Shown piece by piece: positions 44,971-56,698 of a stretch of DNA of 64,000 nucleotides. Positions within the stretch are counted from its first letter, which is position 1. Each line of letters starts with the position of its first letter. The stretch lies in the NCBI GenBank assembly GCA_029582265.1, contig CM055823.1, positions 1,984,001-2,048,000 on the forward strand, read 5' to 3'. The position numbers were made by a program, and so were the translations under genes. The stretch comes from Zoroaster sp. YZ-2022 (Eukaryota; Echinodermata; Asteroidea; Forcipulatida; Zoroasteridae). The notes under the pieces are model-generated. The model saw nothing but the letters and a program-made list of their open reading frames with translations, ran no database searches and was not told the origin of the DNA.

Positions 44971-45627
44971 AACATGGGACATTTAAATGATGTCACATTT
45001 ACATTTCCCATTGAAGCCAAAGTACACCCGTTGCTTTACAGAATTTTTGTCTAAAAGGAAACCTGAGAAATTATTCCTTCTGAAGTGCTTTCATTTTGGA
45101 GACCACTGGGGAAAAATGCATGCCAAAAATAACCATTTTGTCAAACAATTCCCGTATTAATAAAATTCCCAATTTCAGAAACGTGACAATCAAAAGATTT
45201 GAAACAATTAATAAGTGATTTCTTCACACAATTTATGATTCTCAAAGTATGATTGCATAAAAGTATGCCATTCGTAATGGCAAATGAAATAATCAAGAGT
45301 TCTTTTCAGAACTAATTACTACTCAATTGAGAATTTCACATGGTGTCACGTCACCGCAAGAATCATGTTAAAGAGGAATCTACAATAGTTTTGGGAACTA
45401 TTACAATATCTGTGGAAGTTTCATCACAAGTTTTTTATGACATAAAATATAATTTTTATGATAATTATTCGTTCATCTGATAATCTCAAATTACCAATGT
45501 TGTTTTTTCCCTTGAAGACTCTATAAAATAATAAATCAAGCTCTTTGTATAATATATTAGCTTTGTCTTAATGAGCTCTGTGGTAATAATTGCCAAATTT
45601 GTATGTATTTTACTGATTGTGAACTAG

Positions 45628-45708
45628 ATTGCGTCAGTACAGAATTCCTCGATGGAGATACATGTCAGTGTTCATGTGTCTTGCAAGGAGATGAATGTTC
45701 AGAATCAG
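45628..45708 (+). CDS. EGF/FReD gene, degenerate EGF exon 4
   Basis: Acceptor ttgtgaactag, donor gtatagg. 81 nt, phase 1-1. Reads CVSTEFLDGDTCQCSCV then LQGDECSES. Only five cysteines: the second EGF cysteine is missing, which leaves one unpaired. The splice phase matches both neighbours, and the ending TCA G joins to the FReD exon as Asp. It could serve as a short linker or offer a free Cys for a disulfide between subunits. Confidence 0.75.
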
Positions 45709-46019
45709 GTATAGGCAGAAACATTGCTATGGTGATTTTACCTTTCGAATACTAACTCATAACCGCTCTATCCGGTATTCATTGTTCACCACAGGATGAC
45801 AATGAAAGCAGCGGCGTAGCCACGTGGTGGGTGAGGGTTGATGGCCTGGAGGAATGTTCCCATGACAAATTTCCAGTGCCCCCCACGAAAAAATCCCGAT
45901 AGTGCCCCGAAAAAGAAAAAAAGAAAAAGAGGAAAAGAAAGAAAAAAAGGGAAAAAAACGTTAAAAAGTTATATCCTGAATAAGTCTGCTAGTTGTAGGC
46001 CTTCATTTACAATAGTGCC

Positions 46020-46052
<33 letters not shown>

Positions 46053-47383
46053 AAACACCTTTGTAATCGTATACCAAGCCATTATTGTGATACCACCCTT
46101 CCAATGTATGGTTTTCCTATGTAAACAATAGCCCCAAACAAAACGTTTTATTCTTGTGGCCTACAGAGAGAGGGCGATGTCTAGCATTGTCGTTATAAGA
46201 TTAGACAGAATTTAGCACCAACTAATGCCTTCAGTTTTCATTGCCACAGGTATGTTGACAATGGTATTGTTGAATATTATTCTGTTGTTATTTCGGTATT
46301 ATAGATTACATAGGAGGCTGAATTTGTGTATTTGAAAAGTTAACTTTTTTCTTTTGTGCAAAGTTACTAAACTGTGTAAATAGGTATGTGCAATGAACAC
46401 AGTGCCTTGTTTGGACGAAAATGGTCAGAAGGTATTTGACATGAATACAAATTCAAGACATTCAAGACAATCATGGAGGGAGGATCCATGAGACAATCGA
46501 GTAGATCTGGTGTTCATGCAGTAAACAGTTTAGAAGAGAGATTGTAAACCTTGCTTTGTGACACATAGTAAATAGTTAGGCCTTACAATTAAAGGTTATG
46601 TTTCTCTTTTGCTATTAGTAGTTCCCAATATGGATTTAGAAGTTGGACTAATATTATTGACCAAAGGTTGAGTGCTAGTGAATAACCGCCGTCTGCCATT
46701 AAGTTGAAGTATTCCTAGCCACGTAGTTTTTCAGCACAGTTATCATGTAATTTGCCATGATGATGTTGAAATTAAGAACAGATGCGAGAGCTCTCTAGGT
46801 TTAGCAAGACAGAATGTTTAATTTATGTAAATAATACTTGTTATATTTTTATTAAGATTTTGTAGAAGGAATAATTAAACAGTTCATTGATAATTACTTA
46901 ATAATGGCATCGTTTTATGAGATTAGACAGAATTAGCACCAACTGATGCCTTCATTTTCATTGCCACAGATTCTTTCTCCCCGAGACCCTGGTAACAATT
47001 GTTTAACTTATGCGGTGGGGATTCAAAATTGTCGCCAGGGAAGCCCATGCGCTCACGTGTTGATTAATACAATGCAACGGAATGAAAAGTGGGTCACTGT
47101 CACTGACCGCTTTGTGGCCAACAGTTATTTTAGCACTGTTTTGTTGTAGTATAGAAAACGTGTGAAAAAGCATCCCCCCCAACACTGAATAACCCATGAT
47201 CAATACCCCCTGGGCCCTCCCCCACTGAAAAGCAATGACCCCCTATGCCGCTGATCGTAATTGTTTCCAATTGACGAAAACGACGCATGCAGTTGATTGC
47301 AGAATCCCACCCATAAGACACGTGATCTTTATATTCATTGTCTACGTCACGGTAACCTAAAAAAAAAAAATGTTTCAGTAGTT
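45709..47383. other. Intron DNA with repeat debris
   Basis: No exon supported. 45810-46050 has the 'gcgtagccacgtggtggg..' GC-rich segment followed by A-rich runs. A 50-bp sequence (attagacagaatttagcacc..cattgccacag) at about 46199-46250 recurs at 46921-46970. They flank about 670 bp and could mark an insertion or duplication. Confidence 0.5.
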
Positions 47384-48855
47384 TGGTCCTAGTTGGATAC
47401 TGCATAATCTCCCCATACGGGATGTGACATGCAGTTACACATTAACGATGGTCCCAGTTGGATACTGCATAATCTCCCCATACGGGATGTGACATGCAGT
47501 TATACATTAACGATGGTCCCAGTTGGGTACTGCATAATCTCCCCATACGGGATGTGACATGCAGTTACACATTAACGATGGTCGTTGTTGGATACTGCAT
47601 AATCTCCCCATACGGGATGTGACATGCAGTTACACATTAACGATGGTCCCAGTTGGATACTGCATAATCTCCCCATACGGGATGTGACATGCAGTTACAC
47701 ATTAACGATGGTCGTTGTTGGATACTGCATAATCTCCCCATACGGGATGTGACATGCAGTTACACATTAACGATGGTCCTAGTTGGATACTGCATAATCT
47801 CCCCATACGGGATGTGACATGTAGTTATACATTAACGATGGTCCTATTGTGGATACTGCATAATCTCCCCATACGGGATGTGACATGCAGTTACACATTA
47901 ACGATGGTCCCAGTTGGATACTGCATAATCTCCCCATACGGGATGTGACATGCAGTTACACATTAACGATGGTCGTTGTTGGATACTGCATAATCTCCCC
48001 ATACGGGATGTGACATGCAGTTACACATTAACGATGGTCCTAGTTGGATACTGCATAATCTCCCCATACGGGATGTGACATGCAGTTATACATTAACGAT
48101 GGTCCTAGTTGGATACTGCATAATCTCCCCATACGGGATGTGACATGCAGTTACACATTAACGATGGTCGTTGTTGGATACTGCATAATCTCCCCATACG
48201 GGATGTGACATGCAGTTACACATTAACGATGGTCCTAGTTGGATACTGCATAATCTCCCCATACGGGATGTGACATGTAGTTATACATTAACGATGGTCC
48301 TAGTTGGATACTGCATAATCTCCCCATACGGGATGTGACATGCAGATTAACGATGGTCCTATTGTGGATACTGCATAATCTCCCCATACGGGATGTGACA
48401 TGCAGTTACACATTAGCGATGGTCCCAGTTGGATACTGCATAATCTCCCCATACGGGATGTGACATGCAGATTAACGATGGTCCTATTGTGGATACTGCA
48501 TAATCTCCCCATACGGGATGTGACATGCAGTTACACATTAGCGATGGTCCCAGTTGGATACTGCATAATCTCCCCATACGGGATGTGACATGCAGATTAA
48601 CGATGGTCCTATTGTGGATACTGCATAATCTCCCCATACGGGATGTGACATGCAGTTACACATTAGCGATGGTCCCAGTTGGATACTGCATAATCTCCCC
48701 CATATACGGGATGTGACATGCAGATTAACGCCCCGATGGTCCTATAGTGGATACTGCATAATCTCCCCATACGGGATATGGGATGTGACATGCAGATTAA
48801 CGATGGTCCTATAGTTGGATACTGCATAATCTCCCAATACGGGATGTGACATGTA
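47384..48855 (+). repeat. 65-bp minisatellite, about 23 copies
   Basis: Unit ctccccatacgggatgtgac then atgcagttacacattaacga, tggtcccagttggatactgc and ataat, 65 bases. Copies alternate 'gtcccagttgg', 'gtcctagttgg' and 'gtcgttgttgg' variants. From about 48340 the copies lose the 'ttacac' part and form a higher-order 57+68 pattern (125 bp), repeated three times. Open frames across it on both strands are by-products. Confidence 0.97.
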
Positions 48856-48984
48856 AGACATGTAAGATGTGACATGTAAGATGAACAATAAGATGGAGAC
48901 TTCATGTAACCTTTACAAACACGAAGAGGAGAAACCCTAACTTATGTGAATGGTGCCTACTCATTATTGTCAAATTACTGCACA

Positions 48985-50107
48985 TTAAAGGTCCTGTGAA
49001 GAGCGTATTTACCAAACTTAATTTTTTGGTGCTGTTATATTGACTGGTATGAATTAAAAACAATTTTAAATGGATTATTAATTGTTTATCTAAGAATCAT
49101 AAATTGACCTCCGGAATTTTCGAAGTTTTAACGAAACGTTCGTGACGTACACAAAGGCAGAGAATTTTACACTCGCGGAGCTTGGCGGTATGGTTTGGTG
49201 CCAGTCTAATAACAGTCTAAGAATTATAGAAGGTCGAGTTGTCCCCGTCACGGTACAATGCACGCTTAGCGTTGTCATGCACACACAGACGCATTTTAGG
49301 CCAGAAGCACGGGAGAATTACTCTACAAAAAGCTAGCAGTAACACGCGAAAAACATGTCCGAAAGAGAGAAGAGTTATCCATGAAACGCAGCGCAAGCCC
49401 CCTTCATGCGGTCGGAACACACACCGAAGGCAATGCTAACATTACGGTGTTATTTTATGAAATAACAGAAACAGTTGAGTCAAAGTTCTGATCATTTAAA
49501 AAAAAACTCAAAACAAGCGCAGGCATAATGAGAAAGGTTTGACGTTTTTATGTTTGTCTTGCCAGGATATAAAAATCAGACACTATGTTTTTATTAATGC
49601 GGAAAAATCACGGCATGTTTTCATGCTGTGAACACTGAAACGGTGAGCATGGTGTGAACATGTTGTTTTGCACGGAAGTGGACTGGGTTATGCATTAGGA
49701 GTATTACTAAATGGCCACTTACCCTGAGTCTTTCTCGCTTTAAAAAAAAACACCTCTCTTCTTCGTTGGAGCCTTCACAGCCTTCTTACTTAGCGGGAAT
49801 ATCGTTGGAATTGCATCTGGTAGCAGCATGGCCTTATAAGCCATACCGAACTGGCTGTGAAGGCCCCGTTCAAAGCATGCCTGCTCGTCTGTCTGCAAGT
49901 GCTGTGGATCGCGGATCGGGAATTGCCTCAGTGTATGTCACGAATTTTATGTTAATGAGGGGGTATGCGTGTGTCGAAAAGCACCCCCTAAATTTAAAAA
50001 TTAATATTGGTATGGTATAAATTTGAGGGGAAAAATTTACAAATGACAAATATATGTTCCAGTAGGCATACTTTATTGTATACAATGAAAAAACATAGGA
50101 CCTTTAA
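48985..50107. mobile_element. TTAA-flanked element, 1.1 kb
   Basis: TTAA followed by AGGTCCTGTG at 48985, and the complement (CATAGGACCT then TTAA) at 50094-50107. The inverted ends are short. The interior includes 'tgaaacgcagcgcaagccccc' at about 49381, echoed by 'tgaaacgcagcgcgcgcctcc' at 51936. No coding domain. Consistent with a piggyBac-like nonautonomous element. Confidence 0.5.
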
Positions 50108-51146
50108 AAGTAAGATATAAAATTGAAAATTGAAAATCATCAAAAGTTACAGATTTGTAATGTGAAGCTTTACTTTTAGTTAAGCTGTTAATGGAATTCC
50201 ATAGACTTTCCTTAGATAACTCTTTTTCCTGATTTCAGAAAAATCTAAGTGCATTTTCACTATTTTTACAACGTTATAAGCTGAAACTGAAACTTTCAAA
50301 GATCGGTTGTTTAATATATCGTCTTGAATCAAAGATAGTAAGCATACTCATAGAATCTTCCCGTTAATCCTTCCCATATCAATATTATTGTTGACATTAC
50401 CCCTACTGCACTGACGTCCTATATCTACCATGTATGGGTATTCTCACATAAGAATTATTCCAATTCCTACGATGGGACATACACGATTTGTCCAAATCCC
50501 CAGTTCTGACATCGGCTGACGTGGAGATGGGATTTAATATCTGACGGACATTAGAGCATCACTTAGCTCTGTATTCCACGTCAAAATCGTTTAAAGTAGG
50601 CCTAAATTTCAGATTTTGTTTATCCCCAAAATTGGCAATAATCAAATCAGTCTTTAACATGGAAATGGCAACTCATGAAATTACAAAATGGCAATTTAAT
50701 AACTTATTTATACCCCAAGTTATTCACATAACAAAATATAATAAAATCTATCACTGACCATTTATATCAGATATACAGAAATATTAGTGTGGAATGATTC
50801 GATGAAAGTGTGTCCTGAACTAAGGGCATCATCCCTTTAACGTTTTTCTTCTCTCAAAATGTTGTTCGTCCCTAATATTCCGCATTTATGTAAGGACAAA
50901 GGAAGAGTTTATTATTTTACTAGAGATCGTACTTGGCCGGACCAGACCTTCCTGAATAAGGACAAAAAGCATACGACGTTATAACATAATGGTTTGGTAT
51001 CAAAATGTCATTTACAGACCAACCATGTGGAATGTTTACTGATACACTTATATGTGACATCACTGATCTAATAGTTTGACTTTATAGCCATATTCTAATC
51101 TACGACCTTCTGAATGATTACACTACCACTCAGCCTACTGGGTTAT
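50108..51146. other. Intron DNA, no feature recognised
   Basis: AT-rich. 50230-50330 has weak similarity to 1195-1300 ('gcattttcact..agctgaaactttca'), suggesting another dispersed relic. Nothing else stands out. Confidence 0.4.
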
Positions 51147-51401
51147 CATGGGCGGATCCAGAACATTTTTAGGGGGGGGGGGCTGAATATCAAAAACAAT
51201 TTTTTTTCAGTACTACAAAAATTACAATGAAATAATCAAAGGGAGAGAAAAACAAAGCACAGTGAGGGAACGGGAGTGCGTTCTCCCCTCCCCCTCTCTC
51301 TCTCACTCTCTCTTTTTCTCTTTAAATTTTTTTTTTTTTTTTTACGATTTTTTTTTGGGGGGGGGGGCTACAGCCCCCTTAGCCCCCTGGATCCGCCAAT
51401 G
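51147..51401. mobile_element. Short MITE with CAT(T/G)GGCGGATCCAG ends
   Basis: 255 bp: CATGGGCGGATCCAG at the left, CTGGATCCGCCAATG at the right, GTTAT on both sides as a target duplication. Inside are a G-run, a CT-rich tract and a T-run, with GGGGGGGGGGCT / AGCCCCC forming a second inverted pair. Ends like these (ggcggatcc, ggatccgcc) recur within the 2.35-kb units. Confidence 0.75.
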
Positions 51402-52728
51402 GTTATTATACATGTATCACACGTGTCTGTCGTTATTTTACCGGCAATTTGTATATCAACGGACATTTTTCATTTCCCTTTAGGAAGGAACACAAACAAT
51501 CTAAAATAACTGTCAGAAGGTTGATTTATTATAAATTAAGCGCCCAAATATTTGATGACGGGACCCATAAATTAATGATAGGACTTATATACTCTGCTTT
51601 GTTATTATTTTATAATTTGATATGAACAAAAACAATTGGAAGTTTGAGTAGATATTTTTATTTTTATTAAATTAAAACAAAATTGTTTCAAATTTTGCAC
51701 GACGCGAGAAAGCGCTAAGGTACACCTGGGCAGGGAGCCTTACCCTGGCGCTATGGTCTGAGGTGGTACTTCCAACTAGATTCCCAAGAGAACAAAGCGA
51801 ACAAAGGTTTTCATTGTTTGCTAGCATGCCTTGTTAACCCATTATTGTTGGCCATAATTGCTGCCACTAGGTAATAAAACGGTCATGAACTGCAAGCACC
51901 AACCGCCACAAGCCCGGCCACGCCGTGGTACCGGTGAAACGCAGCGCGCGCCTCCATTGAATCGGAACGGTATTTAGAACCAAATAGAGAAAGGCTGTTG
52001 ACATTAAAACTTCGAGAAACATAATAAAGCATGACACCGAGTGCCACGTTAACACGGGCTAGTGCTAAAATCTCCCAGGTGTACGTCATAGATTTTATGT
52101 AAATAAGAAGGAATGGGAGGAGCGCGGCGTCCCCTTAAAATTTTGAATTTAATTTTTTAATTGTACAAACAGAAAATATATTCTCCAAACAATATTGTTT
52201 ACACTGTTAAAACGGTCTATTTCATAGACCCTTTAAAGTACTTCTTTTAATTTCCTCAAGTAAATTAGAAATTTTCCGATTACAAAGAAAAATGTAGAAA
52301 AATTGCCGAATAAATAATGGAAAACGGTGGATACATGTTTAACCACTTAGTCTTGTAGGATTGTGGAAAGTAAAAATCGTATAATGTTACTGTATCGGGA
52401 TCAATCATGGTGTGATAATTACAATGTTTACAACATGTTTAAAACCTTCTTGTATCCTCCAAAATCCATCGGTGCACTTTTGGAAACATGCCCTTATCTT
52501 CAAAATGCACCATGCATTTTCGTTGATCTTTCATATTCAGCACTTATGACCTGTACTTCTTGCCAGGTAGTAATTTTGCCCCATTTGAAGAGGTATAAGT
52601 ACCAATTTCCAACAGTGCTGAATTTTTCCAAAAAGTGCCCCTTGGAGGATTTTGCAGGATTTGGGGTGGTTAGGGTTAATCAATAAATGTACTTACTAGT
52701 AATACATCTTATTATTATCTGTCATTAG
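51402..52728. other. Intron DNA before the first FReD exon
   Basis: No exon seen. 51840-52240 resembles parts of the 48985-50107 element (gaaacgcagcgc; ttttatgtaaataa; a right end AGACCCT then TTAA near 52231), probably a truncated relative. Confidence 0.45.
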
Positions 52729-52868
52729 ATCACAAACATGAAGACTGTCAGTCCTACTATGATGCTCGTAACTACGTGAGTGGTGTTTACACCATCTATC
52801 CTCAAACTGACGTGTATTCAGACGGATTGAAAGTCTACTGTTATATGACATCGTATCATGGCTATATC
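52729..52868 (+). CDS. EGF/FReD gene, first fibrinogen-domain exon
   Basis: Acceptor ctgtcattag, 140 nt, donor gtaagtt. Starts in phase 1 and ends in phase 0. Reads DHKHEDCQSYYDARNYVSGV then YTIYPQTDVYSDGLKVYCYM, matching the N-terminal A/B region of fibrinogen-related domains (DC...SGVYTI.P, VYCDM), including the first disulfide pair. The family's GGW after the second Cys is replaced by HGYI. Fibrinogen-related domains bind glycans or acetylated ligands in innate immunity. Confidence 0.92.
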
Positions 52869-53189
52869 GTAAGTTCACTTTTGTCTACCATTACCACACA
52901 CAGATTGAATCCCAACATGGGACTAGTGAATTCAAATGGGGGTGGGGGTGGGCGAGGTGACTGAGAATAAGGAGCGATGAGTGGACTCAATGAAGCCTTA
53001 TATTGCCCGGTCCCAATGATCTTAAAGGTTTGCTGTATTCATAATCCCAGATTAACATGTAATTTAAACAAAGTTGGTCGGATAATCATATTTTGGAATA
53101 AAAATATTTTGCGTCTTCGATTTGAATATGCGTTTGTGACGTCACAAGCGTTCCATGCTTTTGAAGCAGTGGGGTTGACACGAAATGCA

Positions 53190-54300
53190 ACACGACCGAA
53201 TTCTGTCGATGACGTGCACAACTAATTCTTGCTGCTGAAAACACAGCAAAAATAATTCGCATTTTCTCTCATTAAGAATATGTTTTTGAGAAATCAAATA
53301 CAAAGATTCAACACCTGAATTATCAATCTACCACAATAAGATTTGTATTTCAGCAAACTTCATGGGATTCCTAACATACTTAATATTGTTCTTATCATGG
53401 CACCTATGAGGTGTGGTTTGTTTATTCAAATCTGGGCGCGGTCATGCCACTACAGGTTAGTCAGCAATGTTGCAGTGATTCTATACGGACAAGATAATTA
53501 TATTAAATTATATGATAACATAAAATTGAAAAAAAAATCCATTTATCTACAATACATTGTTCACTGCCTATCAGTAATATAAGAGTACCTTAATTCCCAA
53601 TAAAAAAATACTCCCCCAAAACAATTAAGCTTGCCGCCCCCAGCTTTTTGGGGTGGCGCTTCCCATTTTACGTCTTTGATTTGAATAATTATTTTATATG
53701 TATAAATAATACAAGTGGAGTTAGTTAGAACAGTCTCTGAAAACCTCCGAGATACGGACCACAATATTGCTATTGGCAAGACGTTATCAGCAGAACGGCG
53801 AGAGAATTGAAGCAGACGGATTAATGGAGAAATATCTCCACGATCAACAGAGCATGGAATGGGAGTGCCAGTTTCAGATTAACTCAGTGATGGAAAATAA
53901 TAACCCACATGATAAGGTCATATTACCGTTGTTGCTGCATAAATGACTTAGTAATTTCACTGTTTTCATCTTTAACCAGGACACCGATTCCATGCCCTGT
54001 TGAAAGCTACTCTGATCATGACGATACTATCCATTTAACACTAAGGCAACACGACTGAATTCTGTATACAACTTTTACCGGTGAAAAAACTGCGAAAAAA
54101 TCAACTTCTCTTCAATTACAAATATAGCCTATTTGGAAGAAATACAAAATACAAAGATGTTCTTATCACGGCACCCATGAGGGCGTGTTTGTTTATTCAA
54201 CTCTGGGTGCGGTCATGCCACTATGGTTATAGTCGGCGTCTCAGCGAAGTGATTGTAATGATTCTACAGACAAGAAAATGGTATGATACTAGAAATAATA
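53190..54300 (+). repeat. Intronic direct duplication interrupted by a MITE
   Basis: 53190-53240 ('caacacgaccgaattctgt') and 53380-53500 ('ttcttatcatggcaccta..ggtcatgccac') recur as 54046-54075 and 54155-54285. The MITE 53821-54038 lies between them. Confidence 0.75.
53821..54038. mobile_element. piggyBac-like MITE, second (diverged) copy
   Basis: TTAA at both ends. Internal 'agcatggaat' and 'attccatgccctgttgaaag', plus 'ataaggtcat..ttgctgcataaatgac', follow the copy at 4625-4853. The terminal inverted repeats have decayed to TGGA/TCCA. Confidence 0.75.
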
Positions 54301-55504
54301 TACCAAAACAAAACACGACAAAGAAAGAAAACAAATAAGGATCAGACGAGTGATCGTTCGTCTTACTTTAATTGTTGGTACTTCTAAACCTAAAAAGCCA
54401 TTCCATTAAATAAAACATTTAAATTAAATTTCAATACTATCAATGATGTAAAATTATGTTTACAACAACATACCAAATAAAAGCAATAATGTACGCGTAA
54501 CTTATAAGACTATGTAAACAAAGTAAAGACAATAAATATGAAAGACTTTAATTTAATCCCCACCACTTATAATAAGCCTATACAAAGTGGCATAGTATGT
54601 ACGCATTGGAATACAAAGTTTGAAGACAAACCAGGGGAATTCCACCGCGTGCAAACTATATAGTGATCTCGACATTGCCTTATCTGCAATAAAAATCTGC
54701 CCATTGATGATTATAAATCATAGCTTTGAAAGATGAACAAGAAAATAAGTGAAGCTACGTAAGTTAACTTGTTCACCCTTGAACTTCCAAGCAAAATTTG
54801 AACGAAGAAAAGCCAGCAAGTTATCGTGTATGTCGTCTGTGCCAGGGACGGGCCCAGGGTATCGAAAACGGGACACACGGCAAAAGGGGTGGGGAGGTAC
54901 ACTGACAAGGGGAACACGGCAAAAGGGGTGGAGAGGTACACTGACAAGGGGACACGAAAAGGCGTATGGTAAATGTATATGCACATGCACGGACAAAAAG
55001 GGGACACGCCCCTCTTTGACACCCCTGGATATGTCTTGTTTGTTTTATCTGACAATATAAAGTTACACCAGTAAATTTAACAAATATTGAACATAATTCT
55101 GAGTTATAATCATAACATTATAATCGTGGTTTATATGGCAAGTTATTTTAAATTGATAACGTATTTATTTATCTATACGAAGCACACACCATTTGCAATC
55201 CCTCTTTGCTCAGGAAGCACAAATACAATCTGAATAGTTTTATAAAAGCATGTAAATGTTAATTAATGAACACATTAAATAAATACAAATAGATACTGCT
55301 GATGTCACTAGACACACAGCCATTGGGGGCGCACTTGAATCCTCTACAAAAGTCACATATTTCTTATAAATGAGTTTCAGGAAAATTATGGAAATTTTTG
55401 GGGCCAGTTTAGGATGAATTTCTGCAATTGGGAAATTTTGAGAAAATTGTTAATCTAAAATCACAACGCATTTTTCAAAGGTAACAAAATATGTTTTGGA
55501 GGAG
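54301..55504. other. Intron DNA with a 37-38-bp doublet
   Basis: 54878-54955 contains two near copies of 'cacggcaaaaggggtgg' plus 'gaggtacactgacaagggg'. Otherwise AT-rich with nothing recognised. Confidence 0.55.
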
Positions 55505-56698
55505 TTTGTTTTACTATGAATGAAAATTATGTTGGATGATCGTATGGACCATCTCCCTGGACTACAGTGGGTTTGTTTTACTATGAATGTAAATTATGTT
55601 GGATGATCGTATGAACCATCTCCCTGGACTACAGTGGGTTTGTTTTACTATGAATGTAAATTATGTTGGATGATCGTATGGACCATCTCCCTGGACTACA
55701 GTGGGTTTGTTTTACTATGAATGTAAATTATGTTGGATGATCGTATGGACCATCTCTCTGGACTACAGTGGGTTTGTTTTACTATGAATGTAAATTATGT
55801 TGGATGATCGTATGAACCATCTCCCTGGACTACAGTGGGTTTGTTTTACTATGAATGTAAATTATGTTGGATGATCGTATGAACCATCTCCCTGGACTAC
55901 AGTGGGTTTGTTTTACTATGAATGTAAATTATGTTGGATGATCGTATGGACCATCTCCCTGGACTACAGTGGGTTTGTTTTACTATGAATGTAAATTATG
56001 TTGGATGATCGTATGGACCATCTCCCTGGACTACAGTGGGTTTGTTTTACTATGAATGTAAATTATGTTGGATGATCGTATGGACCATCTCCCTTGACTA
56101 CAGTGGGTTTGTTTTACTATGAATGTAAATTATGTTGGATGATCGTATGAACCATCTCCCTTGACTACAGTGTGTTTTTTTTACTATGAATGTAAATTAT
56201 GTTGGATGATCGTATGGACCATCTCACTGGACTACAGTGGGTTTGTTTTACTATGAATGTAAATTATGTTGGATGATCGTATGAACCATCTCCTGGACTA
56301 CAGTGGGTTTGTTTTACTATGAATGTAAATTATGTTGATGATCGTATGAACCATCTCCTGGACTACAGTGGGTTTGTTTTACTATGAATGTAAATTATGT
56401 TGGATGATCGTATGGACCATCTCCCTGGACAACAGTGGGTTTGTTTTACTATGAATGTAAATTATGTTGGATGATCGTATGAACCATCTCCCTGGACTAC
56501 AGTGGGTTTGTTTTACTATGAATGTAAATTATGTTGGATGATCGTATGGACCATCTCCCTGGACTACAGTGGGTTTGTTTTACTATGAATGTAAATTATG
56601 TTGGATGATTGTATGGACCATCTCCCTGGACTACAGTGGGTTTGTTTTACTATGAATGTAAATTATGTTGGATGATCGTATGGACCATCTCCCTGGAC
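55505..56698 (+). repeat. 67-bp minisatellite, about 18 copies
   Basis: Unit gtttgttttactatgaatgt then aaattatgttggatgatcgt, atggaccatctccctggact and acagtgg, 67 bases, highly uniform. The main variation is atggacc/atgaacc. A few copies have 1-bp losses (ctcctgg, gttgatga). It lies inside the large FReD intron. Confidence 0.97.

Noticed and set aside
47754..48905. Several frames of 60-80 codons on both strands with repeated peptides
   Set aside because: By-products of the 65-bp minisatellite.
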